64,000 nucleotides of DNA from positions 186,001 to 250,000 of the forward strand of contig JADDOH010000148.1 of assembly GCA_016648135.1 (NCBI GenBank), given 5' to 3'. How positions within the stretch are numbered: the first letter of the stretch is position 1; each line of letters begins with the position of its first letter. A program made the translations under genes and the position numbers. The notes beneath the pieces were generated by a model. That model saw only the letters and a program-made list of their open reading frames with translations, did not search any database and was not told the origin of the DNA. The stretch is from Agrypnia vestita. Lineage: Eukaryota; Arthropoda; Insecta; Trichoptera; Phryganeidae. Shown here piece by piece: positions 23,631-34,739 of the stretch.

Positions 23631-23671
23631 AATCCTGATGAAGAGAACATTGTTCTCGAAACATGTAGATT
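23631..23671 (+). ncRNA. Hammerhead ribozyme-like motif, right arm
   Basis: Order: AATC (stem I), CTGATGA, A, GAGAAC-ATT-GTTCTC (6-bp stem II), GAA, ACATGT (A-T and C-G pairs, loop AT), A (cleavage-site position), GATT (stem I, 4 bp). All invariant core bases are present. The extra A before stem II is shared by other copies in the window. The minimal stem III fits the type I PLE hammerheads, which often need dimers to cleave well. Confidence 0.7.
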
Positions 23672-23819
23672 TTTTAATCTAATATAGTGGTGAAAACAAA
23701 GTAATTTGTGTTTTATTTTTATTAATTATTATATGAAAAATTTGCACCACGATGTAACTGCCAAATCTTTCAATGTAATAAATTGCATTTTAATTAAAAA
23801 GGGTTTATTTTCGGTTTAA

Positions 23820-24110
23820 GTCAGATAGCGAAAATATCCCCTATAGCAATCGAAAATTTTCGCAAGCCAAACTGGAGAATTAACACCACACTCCCTTCCC
23901 TGCATCGGGCTGGCAATGCAGTGCACGGCATCAGGTAGGTACTTGGAACACTTGACTCGCCGGAAACGGAACCCTCGGCAGCCAGCAGGCGTGACCGGGA
24001 GTCTTGGAGACGAGTCTCTCGCGCCTGTACTGGTCTCACGTGTTCGGAATAATAATCGGCGAAGCGCATTATTTTTCACATCAACTTACGACTTTTTATT
24101 GCTGGGAGTT
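23820..24110. other. GC-richer patch, unassigned
   Basis: A 250-bp block with raised GC and overlapping frames on both strands (87, 82 and 66 residues). A donor-like CATCAG|GTAGGT lies near 23932. No protein family is recognised; it may be an exon or a captured fragment. Confidence 0.3.
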
Positions 24111-24239
24111 TTTTAACGGATCGAGGTGTAGTGATTGAAGAATAAAATTTTCCATACTCAATTGCAAGCGCGGTAATCATTAAATTGATGGAAATGTGAA
24201 CACGTCATTAATTATATTTTTAATAATTATGAATAATTT

Positions 24240-24600
24240 TTTATTCTACCAGTTTTATTTTAGAATATCACAACTACATGTTTCGGAAACAGGTGAGTGT
24301 AGACTAGATTGTGTATTTTACACCAAAATAAAATAATTAGAAACGCTTGTAATTCAAAAAACCTAAATACACGAAATAATATCATCAATAATCAAATACC
24401 AATAATCAAACCCTCCACTTCACCCCTTATCGCAATGTTCCCTCACTCCCACCACCTAAATACCCCGTCCACTTCTTCTGTGCCAGGAACCTATACACCA
24501 GACATTCACTCTCACACACTTCAGTCTACGCTCACCTGAAGAAGGAGGAAAATGAGTACTAGGTTAGAGTAGTAGGGATCTTCTAAAATAAAACTGATCG
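24240..24600. mobile_element. Penelope 3' end, inverted pair, decayed
   Basis: The left segment (24245-24312) reversed gives AGTCTACACTCACCTG, then TTTCCGAAACATGTAG and TTCTAAAATAAAACTGG. The right segment (24522-24590) gives AGTCTACGCTCACCTG, GAAGAAGGAGG, then TTCTAAAATAAAACTGA. They are inverted copies. The middle is C-rich (CTCCACTTCACCCCTTATCG). The left copy keeps GAAAC ATGTA but lost the CTGANGA half; the right keeps CTGAAGA but lost the rest. Confidence 0.5.
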
Positions 24601-24679
24601 AGAAAAACCAAAAAAAATGAGGTTTTCATTCATAATTTTTAAAATGGATTTCCACGAAGTAAAATTAATTATATTTTTA

Positions 24680-24745
24680 ATATTTTACTACTCGAGATTC
24701 GAGAGTATCAGATTCTCTCATCGATAGGTGAAGTATTAAATAATG
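24680..24745 (-). repeat. Penelope family-2 3' motif
   Basis: On the minus strand ATCGATGAGAGAATCTGATA continues CTCTCGAATCTCGAGTAG. Same family as 20371-20410 and 11440-11510. Confidence 0.4.
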
Positions 24746-24749
24746 CACA

Positions 24750-27330
24750 ATTCGAATCGATGATTTTTCAACAAATTTTGCGGTATAGCATTTTTCTGCT
24801 TATAAATAAAGCCATTTTGCATATCAGTTAAAACTGATAATTCTGTTGAAGTAAAATATTAATATTCCTAGTTATGACTTTTACCTTAATTTGTGTACTT
24901 TTACTATATATTTCGGTCACTAGTTAAGGCTGTGAGTACCGGTATTTAGGATAGCGTTGCGTCTTGGTAGCGATTGTGACATAAAAACAACAAATTAATA
25001 TGAAGCTGAAATTCAAACATGCAAAAGTGCGTCGTTTGTGACTGGTTAGGCTGGTACAGAAATATAGAATGTATCAGAGACTGCGCAAGACATTACCATT
25101 TTTTTCATGTCTGGATATGGAACTTTTTGTCATACCTATGTTTCGTGCATCGTTTAAGTCTATGTGGAATGCAATATGTATAAATAAGGTAGTATCAAGC
25201 GTGCATTTACTAGTATTGAGGTGTAGCGCGGTGGGTTTGTATACATTCCTTTGCTAGATTTGAATAGCTCTTTGTCACTGATAGATGTTCACAATACTCA
25301 CAGCGGGTATTTTTGCACAAAAAATGAACAGTCAATCAATTGGCAACGTGTCATTTGATTGGCTCTCAAAGAGGCCGCCGAATCAAATCGGTTTGTTAAA
25401 ACTTTATCATAATGAAAACTGTTGCGCACTTAGCTAGGAAGCATTAAAAAAAATATACCTAAATCTAATAGAATAGTATTAAAAGATCGAAGCTTTTTGT
25501 TGAATAATACCGAACGTTGCCGACAATTTGCTCCATTATTCTAGACCATTGGTCTTAGAAACCACACGCCTTCATTGAAATAATTATATTGAAGGTATCT
25601 ATGTCTGCTTAACACTGTGTTGATGTTCTATTGGACCGTTCAATCAGTTTAGATATTGTGTTACTAATATTTTCGTTTGTTTTTATTCTAATATGTAGAA
25701 ATTTTATATATTTTAAAATTTTATTTAAATATTATCTAAAGTTACGTGTATATACTTCGTGAGGTTAATAATAGTTTATGTTACGTGAAAGCGTGAAAGG
25801 TAATTAAAATCGTTAGACTGTTCAGCAGTTTGGCAAATGTTAAGTTTTATAATTTTAAACAATAAAATGGATTACCTCACTGACGTATTATAAAATAGAC
25901 ACGTTATTCCCATACTAATCGGCTTTCATATGTAGCAAATATTGCATTCAAAGAGACAACTAATCACGGCACACTTATTTCACAAACGCTCTGCGTGTAG
26001 AAAGAAAAATCAGGTAATTTGAAGTCACGGTGACTAAAATAAGTACTCATTCTTATAACGGTGTGCGATACTCTGTTCCCTTTTCCCCGGTACTTTTTTC
26101 GGCGTAGCGTCGCGCCCGATCACAAAGAAGGTCCGTTCGATAATGAATGCAAGTAAGACAATTACCTTACTTTTGAGTTGCCAAGATTTCACGCTTGTAA
26201 CGTATCTATAGTTTATTATATCATTGAATTACCTACTATTTATGATATAATTGCATGAAACTTTTGATTTTGAGATTTTAAACGCTCTTAGGAAATTATA
26301 TACAGTTTTAAGAGCGATCATAGTATATGCGAATATTAACAAAATTGCAACAAAAATGCAATATCTACAAAATATTAACCAAACAAATTAATATCAACAC
26401 GTGGGGCGGATCTTAGCCATTTGTAGTAGTATGTGTTATAAGTAAAAATAATTGAATTGAATTGAGATGACAGGGTTTTACGTAATATACAGCATATTTA
26501 ATGCAACAGATCATTGAGGTTTTGAGATAAAATGACACATTTTTAATAACAGTATCCGAAAATATCACTGAATGAATAAATGTGTAATGTCCGATAATAT
26601 GTCGAGTACATTTTTTCAACAAGTAAAATGATTTTGTAAAATTAATTAATGATTTTTTTATTCTCATCCGGAATACGTGTCTCTGCCAAATTTCAGAGCA
26701 AATGTTGGTCAATGAGGGGATCAAATAAAAATCACAAAAGATAGACAGATATGTGAAGCTAAATAAAAGAGTAAAAATAAATTGAATAGACTTTTAGAAC
26801 GTATATTTTTTCTTCTCAAAAATTCATTATTTTTGTTTCAAATTGTTGAATCAGTCGGGAAAAGGATCCTAAATAAAGCATATTTGGAACACGGCCGCAA
26901 TAACAAATTGTTATCTTCTAGGAAAGATGCATTTTCTAGCTTTGAAACACGCTCACCGTGCACAATCTAAGTACGCCACTGCCGTCACAGACATCACGAA
27001 CAACCAATTATAAACACGACAACTGCCGCTACCTAGGTTCCGCTAGGAAAGACAGAGAAGAAAGTCCACTATCAGCTTCTGATCTTAACTACATATATCC
27101 ATGTCATCACGAACATAACTCTATATTTATATATGTATAGTTTAGTATGAAAGCACATCTATTTATTACATTGACGCATAATTATCCGCCATTTAAAAAA
27201 TATTATATTGTAAAATAATCAAACGTGAAAACAAACAATTACAATACAATTATTGTTCAGGGGCATATTCACCATCATGGTCAATTGTTACTGTTTCACA
27301 CTTGCTTAGAAGAAAGTCGATTCCGCGCGC
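24750..27330. other. No gene recognised
   Basis: About 2.6 kb of AT-rich sequence. Short frames (62, 103, 62 and 60 residues) match nothing I recognise. No TIRs or LINE motifs found. Confidence 0.4.
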
Positions 27331-27339
27331 GAAGAGTTC

Positions 27340-27555
27340 CCAGTATCTTAGTGTAGTAGACACCCTTTCTCCTGACTCCTGTCTTCGCTGGTGTCACTAG
27401 CTTTGAGGCGAACAAAGCACTCTCGGTATGTCCTTTCGCTAATCGCTCCTTCGCAGAAAAGATCGCTGAGATCGCGAAATGACTCAGCAACTTTCCACCC
27501 TTTCTCGAAGTGGTGTGGCGTATGTGGCGTATATGTATATGGTTTTCGTTGCATA
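27340..27555 (-). pseudogene. Mariner transposase N-terminal relic
   Basis: The minus frame reads HFEKGWKVAESFRDLSDLF, then CEGAISERTYRECFVRLKAS and DTSEDRSQ. This follows the mariner N-terminal helix-turn-helix pattern FHKGWKAAESFRDLNxxFGEGTISExTxREWFxRFKSGDTSLED. Only the first DNA-binding part remains; the second HTH, WVPHEL and the DDD core are absent, and I see no TIRs. It is a different mariner lineage from the copies at 52.6 and 60 kb. Confidence 0.65.
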
Positions 27556-27804
27556 TTTTAATTTATTTACCCTATTGAAAATTATATAATGACAAATGTC
27601 AATCAAACGTCAAATAAACGACAAAATGGCACATAAATATGCATAAACCTAATATATGCATATGACTGTTCGTCAGCGTGATCAGATCTGATGATAGACT
27701 CTGTAATAGGATCCAGAACGTCGTCCAGAGAGGTTAGATACGTACGGCAGAATAGCCCAGAAAAGTTTGCACAGAATCTGATGATATATTTTAGTCTTCT
27801 TCTG

Positions 27805-28335
27805 CCTTATTTTCAACTTTCATCTCTTCTCTGCTGGATATGGACCTCTTCCACGCCCTTCCACCCTTCTCCGTTGTTTGCTTATTGTAGTCATTTAATT
27901 CCTCTCCCCACAGCGGCCCATCTCTTATTCTCCCAAGTTTCTCTTATTCTCCCAAGGTCTCCACTTCAGAAATCCAGGAGTCCATCTTGGCTACATTATC
28001 CATGATATCTACTATTCTGCGCATAATATTCATAATTTCATTTCAATCTTAAGCTTATACGAAGCATGCATCTGTACATGGAACGTTGCGTGCATTTGAG
28101 CTCTTCTACATTTTTCTTAGCTTTTCTTCTAGTGCCCATCTGGTAATCGAACGTTGATCACGTTGGCTTTTGAGTTTTGTGATAATTATTTGGTTTGCAG
28201 CTTGAAATAGCTATACGGTGAACTTCTCTAACAATGGCTCTTATTTATTTATCTTAGTATTTCCAGGTACGTTCGTCTTCCAGGACTGTGATAGTGCCAA
28301 AATATTGCAATTTCCTGCATTTTATTGTTTTAAGA
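27805..28335 (-). pseudogene. RTE-type LINE 3' fragment
   Basis: Begins TCTTCTCTGCTGGATATGGA and CTTCCACGCCCTTCCACCCTT, matching the 3' end of the LINEs at 14.5 and 22 kb, and is collinear with the latter (TGGAACGTTGCGTGCATTTGAG against TGGATCGTTGGGTGCG). The minus-strand frame is heavily broken. Confidence 0.55.
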
Positions 28336-28489
28336 ATTTCATTTCCCTTTTGCGTCCCAACCACTACTCATTACTGCGTCCCAATCATTACTAACTCAAT
28401 TAATCTATTTGTTTTTATAACCCATGTGTAGATCCACATCTCAAATGCTTTAGCAAGTTGAGGAGAACACAGGGAATACGTAGCAATGT

Positions 28490-28588
28490 GTATAGTACTC
28501 GTTTCACCGCTGTTTATTGGTTAAAGCTGTCTATTTTTCATGCTCTGGCTTCGAGTCCCGGTGATGATTATATTTTTTCGATATAAAG
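28490..28588 (+). repeat. tRNA-like SINE head fragment
   Basis: Contains GGCTTCGAGTCCCGG, a good B-box/T-arm, about 60 bases after GTATAGTACTCG, a poor A-box. It is probably a degenerate tRNA-derived SINE, not a functional tRNA. Confidence 0.35.
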
Positions 28589-28589
28589 A

Positions 28590-29342
28590 GTTGCCCATCG
28601 GGTACGCCGGATTTAAATACCCCACAATTTTATTATGTTATATTTGGCAACCCTAATGTTTGACATTTGTCACCTGCCGTCATTGAAGTTATTGAAAATG
28701 GTTTGCTATAGGAACAACAATGTTTATATTGTTTAAACATATTACAAAATTGGCGAAAATTTTGCTGAGACCGTTCGAAATTTTTGGTATTCATATTTCA
28801 ATTATGTGTCCACCATTCGAAGATTAATAAGTAAATTCGAGGAAACTGATTCGGTTACAAACAAACGCGTTCTCATCGTGTGCGGTGAGCCGAAAATATT
28901 GCAGTCATCAGGGAAAGTGTCGATGAGAATCCAGGAACATCAAGACTTTGTCGTCCTCAACAATTGAACATTAGCAGAACCAGTTTGGAAGGAAATCTTA
29001 CTAAAAATCTTGACCTCCATCCTTAAGCGACTGGACGCGATGAGATTTTTTCCTCTGAGATTTTGTAAATTCCATTGTCTATGCTAGCAAACCATAAACA
29101 ATTCCTGTGCTGAAAACAGTAATCCAACGCGTTATTGCTGAAATTGACCGATCTGCCTTGCAAAAAATCTTCAAACATTTTATCAAATGTGTCGGGGTAT
29201 GCCAAAGCCGCGGCGGTCATTTATCCAATACCATCATTAATCTCAACACGTCTACTAGATAAATCAATAAAAATTGTTCAATTAAATACTTATTTGGTGT
29301 ATTTCATATTGAAATTAAATCCGGCGTATCGGATGGACCCTT
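28590..29342 (+). mobile_element. Tc1/mariner-like element, internally deleted
   Basis: The ends are inverted: GGTACGCCGGATTTAAAT on the left and ATTAAATCCGGCGTATC on the right, plus CCATC/GGATGG outside, with TA nearby. Plus-strand pieces read YKIGENFAETVRNFWY, STIRRLISKFEETDSVTN, SVDENPGTSRL-like and ISRTSLE-like, then AEIDRSALQKIFKHFIK and CVGVCQSRGGHLSNTII at the C-terminus. These match the insect mariner lineage with KFEETGSVxN and GGHLSDIIF. The catalytic middle is deleted, and stops and frameshifts break the rest. Confidence 0.7.
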
Positions 29343-29344
29343 AT

Positions 29345-32015
29345 ATATAAGATAATATATATATATAGATATATATATATATATATCTATATATATAGTA
29401 TAAGTGATTACTTCGATACTTTTATGTACATATATCTTTCCTAGTGATTCATATAATATGTTTTAAATAAGTTAATACATTCATCACCTCCGTTCCGCGG
29501 TAATGTTACCATTTTTTTTTACTGACATACTCTCCACACATTATTCGATGCGGTGTTGCGAGACGAACGAAAAATTGTGCACGATTATTTATAACATCAT
29601 CTGCATTATTTAATTCTTGGATCTGCATCTAATCTGCACGAACTTGCGGTTCTTTTTTTATATATCCGAGTGCATCTGCAGCGACTGCACCTCGTGCAGC
29701 GGGGTTCAGTGCGCAGGCTGAAACTGCAAAACGATAATCAAAACGATGTCAAAATGTCCATGATATTTGGCCATACCTATTCTGAAATAAGCAATATTGC
29801 TATTTAGATATGTAGATAGGTATTGTATAACATTATAATGCCGTCAAATTTGTCGTTTTAAGCTTGACAGGTTTGAAATTAACGAATTCAATCAAGCAGA
29901 AAGCTCTAAAACGTAAAAAACGTTGTTATTCACAATTATGAATAATAAGCTTTCTACAAACTTTCAATAGTAATAAATAAATAAGGGATTCGAGTGAAGA
30001 TGTTTGTTGAACCACGCATCATTTTCATGATGGTTTTGTAATAATCATCCTTTTAACCGTGTTAAGCTTTTAGGTATATGAAACGATCACAGGTTGGCGA
30101 GAGTTTGTAAATAATGTTAATTTTTATGACGTTATACTATTATATACAACAGTACATGTATTATTTTTGTACGAGTATACTGTTGTTTTTAATAATTTAA
30201 TTGTGTCATCCAACGAATTGTTGTTGACATCACTATATTCAGCTGTCATCAAATGTTTGTGTCATGCTCACTTTCAACTCCTCATCATTATTATTCCACT
30301 GACTGAAATTTCAATCTGATATATATTTTAAATTATATATTCTCCACATGCACACTATTATAGATTTATGTATTTAAAATTATTCGCTCGTGGACCTAAG
30401 CTTCAATATTTAATACATTACCAGTTACTAATTAAGATTTATTTTGTAATAATTATTTATAGTTATGCACAGCTTTTTTACTATATAAGGTGCACACCCT
30501 TTCTTCACATAGATAGGTATACAAGCCGTTGTTGGTACAATATTTTTTGCGAACATGTGTTTTAAAAACAATATTAAATGAAGTATAATAAATAAACAGA
30601 GTGAAAATCAAATAAAAAATCTCTTTGATTCTTTCATTGAAGAAGTTAATTGATAAATGAACACGATAATAAAATGTCTGTATTACACCATCTAGATATA
30701 TTTTCTTTGCGTTATTTTAATTTCTAAGAAAAAATTGATTTATCACTCATTCAAAAATTACAAAAATTTTAAACGGATTAGGTATTTCTAGTAACTCAAT
30801 TTTTCAGACTTAAGTTGGTTTCGTTAAAATTTTGCACACATCCTATTAATAACATCATCTAAGATGTAGGTATTTTCTAACTGATATATTCCGCAATTTT
30901 TTAAAATTATTCGATACGCTGCATCATAGATGATTACATCATTTAACAAGAAAATAATTCTTTTTTTCATTTCACTCTAACACTGGCGAAACGATTATCT
31001 CCACCAGGTGGGGGCGTCACGGAGAAGAACCTTTGTTGGACACATAGCTCCGACATTTTGAAAATTTCAGAATAATTTGTTGATGTGCAATGGTTATGTC
31101 AAAAAATTTGAATTTGACTGTATTTTTGAGGTCTCAAGAATTTAAAGGTCGCAATATCACATAATTAAATTGATTTAGTGATGATAACGGCTTTCTTTGC
31201 TCATTTTTCGCGTGATGCGCTCCATTTCGAAACTTTAATGACGATACTTTTGCATGTGGGTTCCTTATAAAAAAAAATACAAAAAAAAGAAAAAATACTG
31301 TTCTGGAGTGGTCTAAGGCTTTATAGGTTTAAGTTTAAAAAAAAAAACTATAAATAAGTTACGGACGTTACACGAAGTTACGGGGACAGACAACGCAATT
31401 ATTATAATTGAGATGTTTAAATTTAATTATTTTTTGTTCTGTGATAAAACCGTGTGAGTTATCACGCTCGTTATCATGCGGCTGCGTGCTCTGCGTTTCG
31501 CTTAATTATGATTTTTTTTAGCGATATTTAAATCTAGCCAAGTAATAAACCTTCAGGCATGTCGCTGCATCCACTTGTATGCATTATTCAGTAGCGTAGC
31601 AAGTGCGGCTGGAGAGAAGTGGCGTCCTCCATTAGGGGGCTTGGAGCGATTAGGGTTTTTACCAACATCGTGGGGGAAACCGCGGTGCGTTAAAAACAGA
31701 TCTTATCGTGTAGCGTCTACGCTCAGAAAAATACAACGATATTATATAACTTAACCAGAAAATAATTTAAAAACCACAAATAAGTTTAATATAATAAGCG
31801 GCTGGGCCACGCAACTGCATATACCGTTAGATTAATATTGAAAAATTAATTTTAAATATCAGAGCAATCTCACTAAACATCAATTTTGAAATCCGATAAA
31901 AATGTAAAATATTAATATGAATATTTCTAATATTTAGCTGAATTCAAGACCGATAGGGCGAAAAGGCTTAGGAAGGCCAAAATTAAGATGGAGTGGAGCT
32001 TTTGAACTATTGCTT
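29345..32015. other. No gene; AT palindrome at 29341-29400
   Basis: Starts with a (TA)n palindrome. The rest is AT-rich with no gene recognised. A Helitron 5' fragment lies at 31354-31413. Confidence 0.4.
31354..31413 (-). mobile_element. Short Helitron, 5' end fragment
   Basis: On the minus strand it begins A|TCTCAATTATAATAATTGCG, then TTGTCTGTCCCCGTAACTTC and ACGTCCGTAAC, as in the family of H1 and H2. No 3' hairpin end follows. Confidence 0.45.
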
Positions 32016-32023
32016 GCCCAACG

Positions 32024-32434
32024 TAACTTGGCGTGCGGCAAATTTGGAACTAAAACCCGCCCCGCCCGCACCCGGCGGTAACCCCTCGCCCTGTCATTTA
32101 GTTCAATTTTGTATTTGGTCGGGAGCTGTGACATCTTGATTACCAATATACACTGAATTATTATGTCCAAAACATCCTAAACAGTCCGGGATGGTGCAAG
32201 AATAATTGCCAAGGAAGTATTAAAGTTTTGCGAACCGATATTACCGTCTGACAGTTTGACAGATAGAACGGCCGCCATTACTGCATGTTTTTTTTAGTGC
32301 TGCCCGACCAAATTTCTGTATTTAATACGACACCGGTCACCGGACATTCTGTAAATTATGTATTGTGTAATAAATTTACACCCTGACAACTTCTGTTACG
32401 CGACAGGAACGCCCTCCCTCGCACGCCAAGTTAT
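32024..32434. mobile_element. Possible MITE with TAACTTGGCGTGCG ends
   Basis: TAACTTGGCGTGCGGC at 32026 and CTCGCACGCCAAGTTA at 32418 are inverted. About 400 bp between them include a GC-rich patch. No transposase is seen and the target duplication is unclear. Confidence 0.4.
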
Positions 32435-32600
32435 AGTGGTACGTCTATAGAGAGAGCTGGCACAAAACCGAGATGAGTGGAGGAAGACTCCAGGGGTTGT
32501 AGAGTCATCAAAAATGATGAGTGATTTGTAATATATACAAAACCATAAGGCAATGTATATTAATGTTTTTTGTTTATGAAGTTTTCCGAACGGTTTGGAT

Positions 32601-32684
32601 ATTAGAATCTTTAGAAGATTTTAGAAAATTCTAGAATACGCAAAATTATACCAGATGTTTTCAGATAATCGAGTAGCTATAAAT
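32601..32684 (+). promoter_or_regulatory. Strong heat-shock-element and TATA module
   Basis: GAA units recur at 32605 and 32614, followed by a perfect three-unit site AGAAAATTCTAGAAT (GAA 32624, TTC 32629, GAA 32634). A TATAAAT box follows at 32678. The spacing is typical of a heat-shock promoter. No heat-shock protein gene follows within the window; the downstream ~100 bp has no recognisable frame. Confidence 0.55.
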
Positions 32685-32799
32685 GCGCGGCGAGAGGGTT
32701 TTTGTTGTTACAGCTGCGTGTGATTGACCATAGAAGCTAAGACTATAAGCGAATTTGTGTTGGTAGAAACGGCATGATTAAAAAGTATCTACTTGTAGA

Positions 32800-33124
32800 T
32801 TATTCAAAAGTACTTACTTCCTTGGAGTATTATTTGCGAGTATTGAAATTGATTTTGCTCAAGTGATTGAATTATTTTTGGAGAATTGGCATAGACCTTA
32901 TCTTGTACAATAACTCCAAAAAAAAAGTCTTCAACCTGATTCCGATTTTCTCCAAAGCGCGAAATTACGCGTCCAGGAAATTTATCAGTACGAAATGATA
33001 ACTCCATTCTTTCCCGCCTTGATAGAAAATAGACATTATTCAAATGCAAAGCATCAGTGTTAGAGCAAAAAAAAAATAGATATCGCAGTCCATTAATTGC
33101 TACGTTGACACCATTTTTTCCCAA
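32800..33124 (-). pseudogene. Tc1/mariner transposase C-terminal relic
   Basis: The 106-residue minus frame contains MELSFRTDKFPGRVISRFG, then VEDFFFGVIVQDKVYANSPK. This resembles the end of DDE_3 mariner-like transposases (FPGRVISRFGDxNWPPRSxDLTxxDFFLWGxxKxxVYANxP). The WPPRSPDL segment with the catalytic residue is garbled. The upstream half and ends are not found. Confidence 0.6.
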
Positions 33125-33262
33125 TTTTTGTACCTACTGAATTTTCACAATTGCAGTGCGCTGCTCAAACTTGTACTGACGCATTTTTATTAATGATTTA
33201 GTTTTTGATGATGATCAGAAAGGAGGTTTTTTAACCGTTTGATGATCAGAAAGGAGTTTTTT

Positions 33263-33475
33263 AACCGTAAAATATGATGTTTATTAAATGCCAAAAAAAA
33301 ATTTTTATAACCGTAAAATATGTCGTTTTTGAAATGCCAAAAAAAATTCTAACCGTAAAATATAATGTTTTTTAAATGCCAAATAAAATTTTTCTAACTG
33401 TAAAATATGATGTTTTTTAAACGCCAAAAAAATTTTCTAATCGTAAACCATGACGTTTTTTTAAAACTAGCGCAT
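33263..33475. repeat. Tandem repeat, ~44-bp unit, five copies
   Basis: Copies start with AACCGTAAAATATG or variants at 33263, 33309, 33351, 33396 and 33439. Each is followed by a T-run, AAATGCC and an A-run. Copies differ mainly in run lengths. A shorter duplicated stretch GATGATCAGAAAGGAG lies just upstream at about 33210-33255. Confidence 0.75.
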
Positions 33476-33499
33476 AGCGGTTGAATTTTCTTTCTTTAT

Positions 33500-33725
33500 T
33501 ATCATCTGTCATTTTTTCATTCTGTTCTGTCTTTTTGCTTTGAAAAAGCCTTTGAGCTGTCCCTTGGATCCTAGTGGACTGTAAATTATGTAGCAGTAGT
33601 TTAAGTAAAACAGCATCAAAGCCCTTTGCCAGGTCGAGGAACACGGCGGGCGTTGCATTTATCGTTGTAATCAACATGCTTTGAAATAAATTCATCGCGT
33701 CTTCCTGACCTGAATCCATTGGTTC
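33500..33725 (-). pseudogene. CR1/L2-like LINE reverse transcriptase fragment
   Basis: Minus-strand residues EDAMNLFQSMLITTINATPA, then VFLDLAKGFDAVLLKLLLHN and RIQGTAQRLFQS, match RT motif A of CR1/L2-type LINEs (VFLDLAKAFDTVDHxxLLxKL, then GIRGxxxxLFxSYL). Catalytic-loop regions before and after are absent. It abuts the foldback element at 33731. Confidence 0.6.
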
Positions 33726-33730
33726 GCTGC

Positions 33731-34262
33731 GGTGTAATAGAACTAGTCCACAATAATTTACAGGTAGATTCCTGCCTTGAGTCCGAAAATGTTCAAGCAA
33801 TCATGACCTAATATCAATAGTTATGGAGTTATGCAATATCAAAGTTTGCTTCTTTTTCAATATTTCAGACTTGTTTTTTACAAAACGTTGAGGTTTCTTT
33901 GCAGTAATTTATATCTATTACGAAAAATTCACTTGTTTCAATAAAAGTTAAATAAAATAATAAAAACCCTGAATTTCCTGAACCTTTAAATTCCAATTGG
34001 AATTTAAAGGTTATTAGAAAAATTATCGTTTCATTTGACTTGTTTTAATGGAATGAATTTTGTATATTAGATTAAGGTTACTCTAATGATAGTCCAACGT
34101 TTTGTATAAAATAAGTCAGAAATATTGAAATAAAATGCAATCTTTGATGTCGCATATCTCCTTAACTATTGATATTAGGTCAGGATTGCTACAATATTTT
34201 CGACTCATTATCAAGGCAGGAATTCACCTGTAAAGTATTGTGGACTAGGTCTGTTACACCCT
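33731..34262. mobile_element. Foldback FB, second full copy
   Basis: The ends GGTGTAATAGAACTAGTCC and GGACTAGGTCTGTTACACC are inverted, as are ACAATAATTTACAGG and CCTGTAAAGTATTGT. The arms repeat the FB landmarks (CTAATATCAATAGTTATGGA; CAACGTTTTGTATAA) around a CCAATTGG centre near 33995. It differs from the copy at 1720 in having the longer GTGTAA terminal segment. Confidence 0.7.
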
Positions 34263-34272
34263 GTATATATGT

Positions 34273-34545
34273 AGAGTGTAATAGAGCTAGTCCACAATAC
34301 TTAACCGTTAGATTTCTAGCTAAAAAGTGAGTGGGTCGAAAATCTTCAAGCAACAATGTCAGGCAACAGATAATTTTCATCAATAGTTATGGAGATAAGT
34401 TTCAATATTTCATCATTTTTCGTTTCAGTATTTCTGACTTATTTTATACAAAACGTTGGACTACAAATGCATCAAAATTACTCATATCGGATATTTAAAA
34501 TTTATTCACTCTAATAAAAGTCAAATGAAATTATTATAAACTATT
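34273..34545. mobile_element. Foldback FB, single arm
   Basis: GTGTAATAGAGCTAGTCCAC, ATCAATAGTTATGGAGAT and CAAAACGTTGGACTAC mark a left arm in the same order as FB copies. No inverted partner follows. It begins ~10 bases after the end of the full copy at 33731-34262. Confidence 0.6.
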
Positions 34546-34567
34546 ACGAGGTATTAAGCAAAACTTA

Positions 34568-34735
34568 CTAGCTATTGTAACTCGTCAAAAATGACGAACT
34601 TTTTTTACTACGTACTTGGGCCGCGAAATAAGGCTGTGAAAACAGCGCCATATAGCGGAGCGTAGCGCGTTGGTAGCGTTAGTGACGGACATTGGTACAT
34701 AGATAATTATGCAACTTTTTTGGCTTTTTCTTTAT
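34568..34735 (-). mobile_element. Helitron-like 3' end, partial
   Basis: On the minus strand CGTCA-TTTT-TGACG is followed by AGTTACAATAGCTAG and T. This matches the short-Helitron ends at 5.5 and 18.5 kb. The 5' side is not clear. A segment with GGTAGCGTTAGTGA is repeated at about 35670, on the other side of the LINE. Confidence 0.4.
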
Positions 34736-34739
34736 ATGT

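Larger units (their letters stand above)
23287..23720. mobile_element. Penelope 3' end as an inverted pair
   Basis: Two 142-bp arms (23287-23428 and 23579-23720) are near-perfect reverse complements around a 150-bp centre. The centre holds a C-rich stretch (CCCCCCCCGCCCCACACC), like the region just before the hammerhead in the PLE at 41.7 kb. Each arm carries one complete hammerhead-like motif. PLEs are known for inverted or direct terminal repeats with such ribozymes. No coding sequence survives. Confidence 0.7.
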
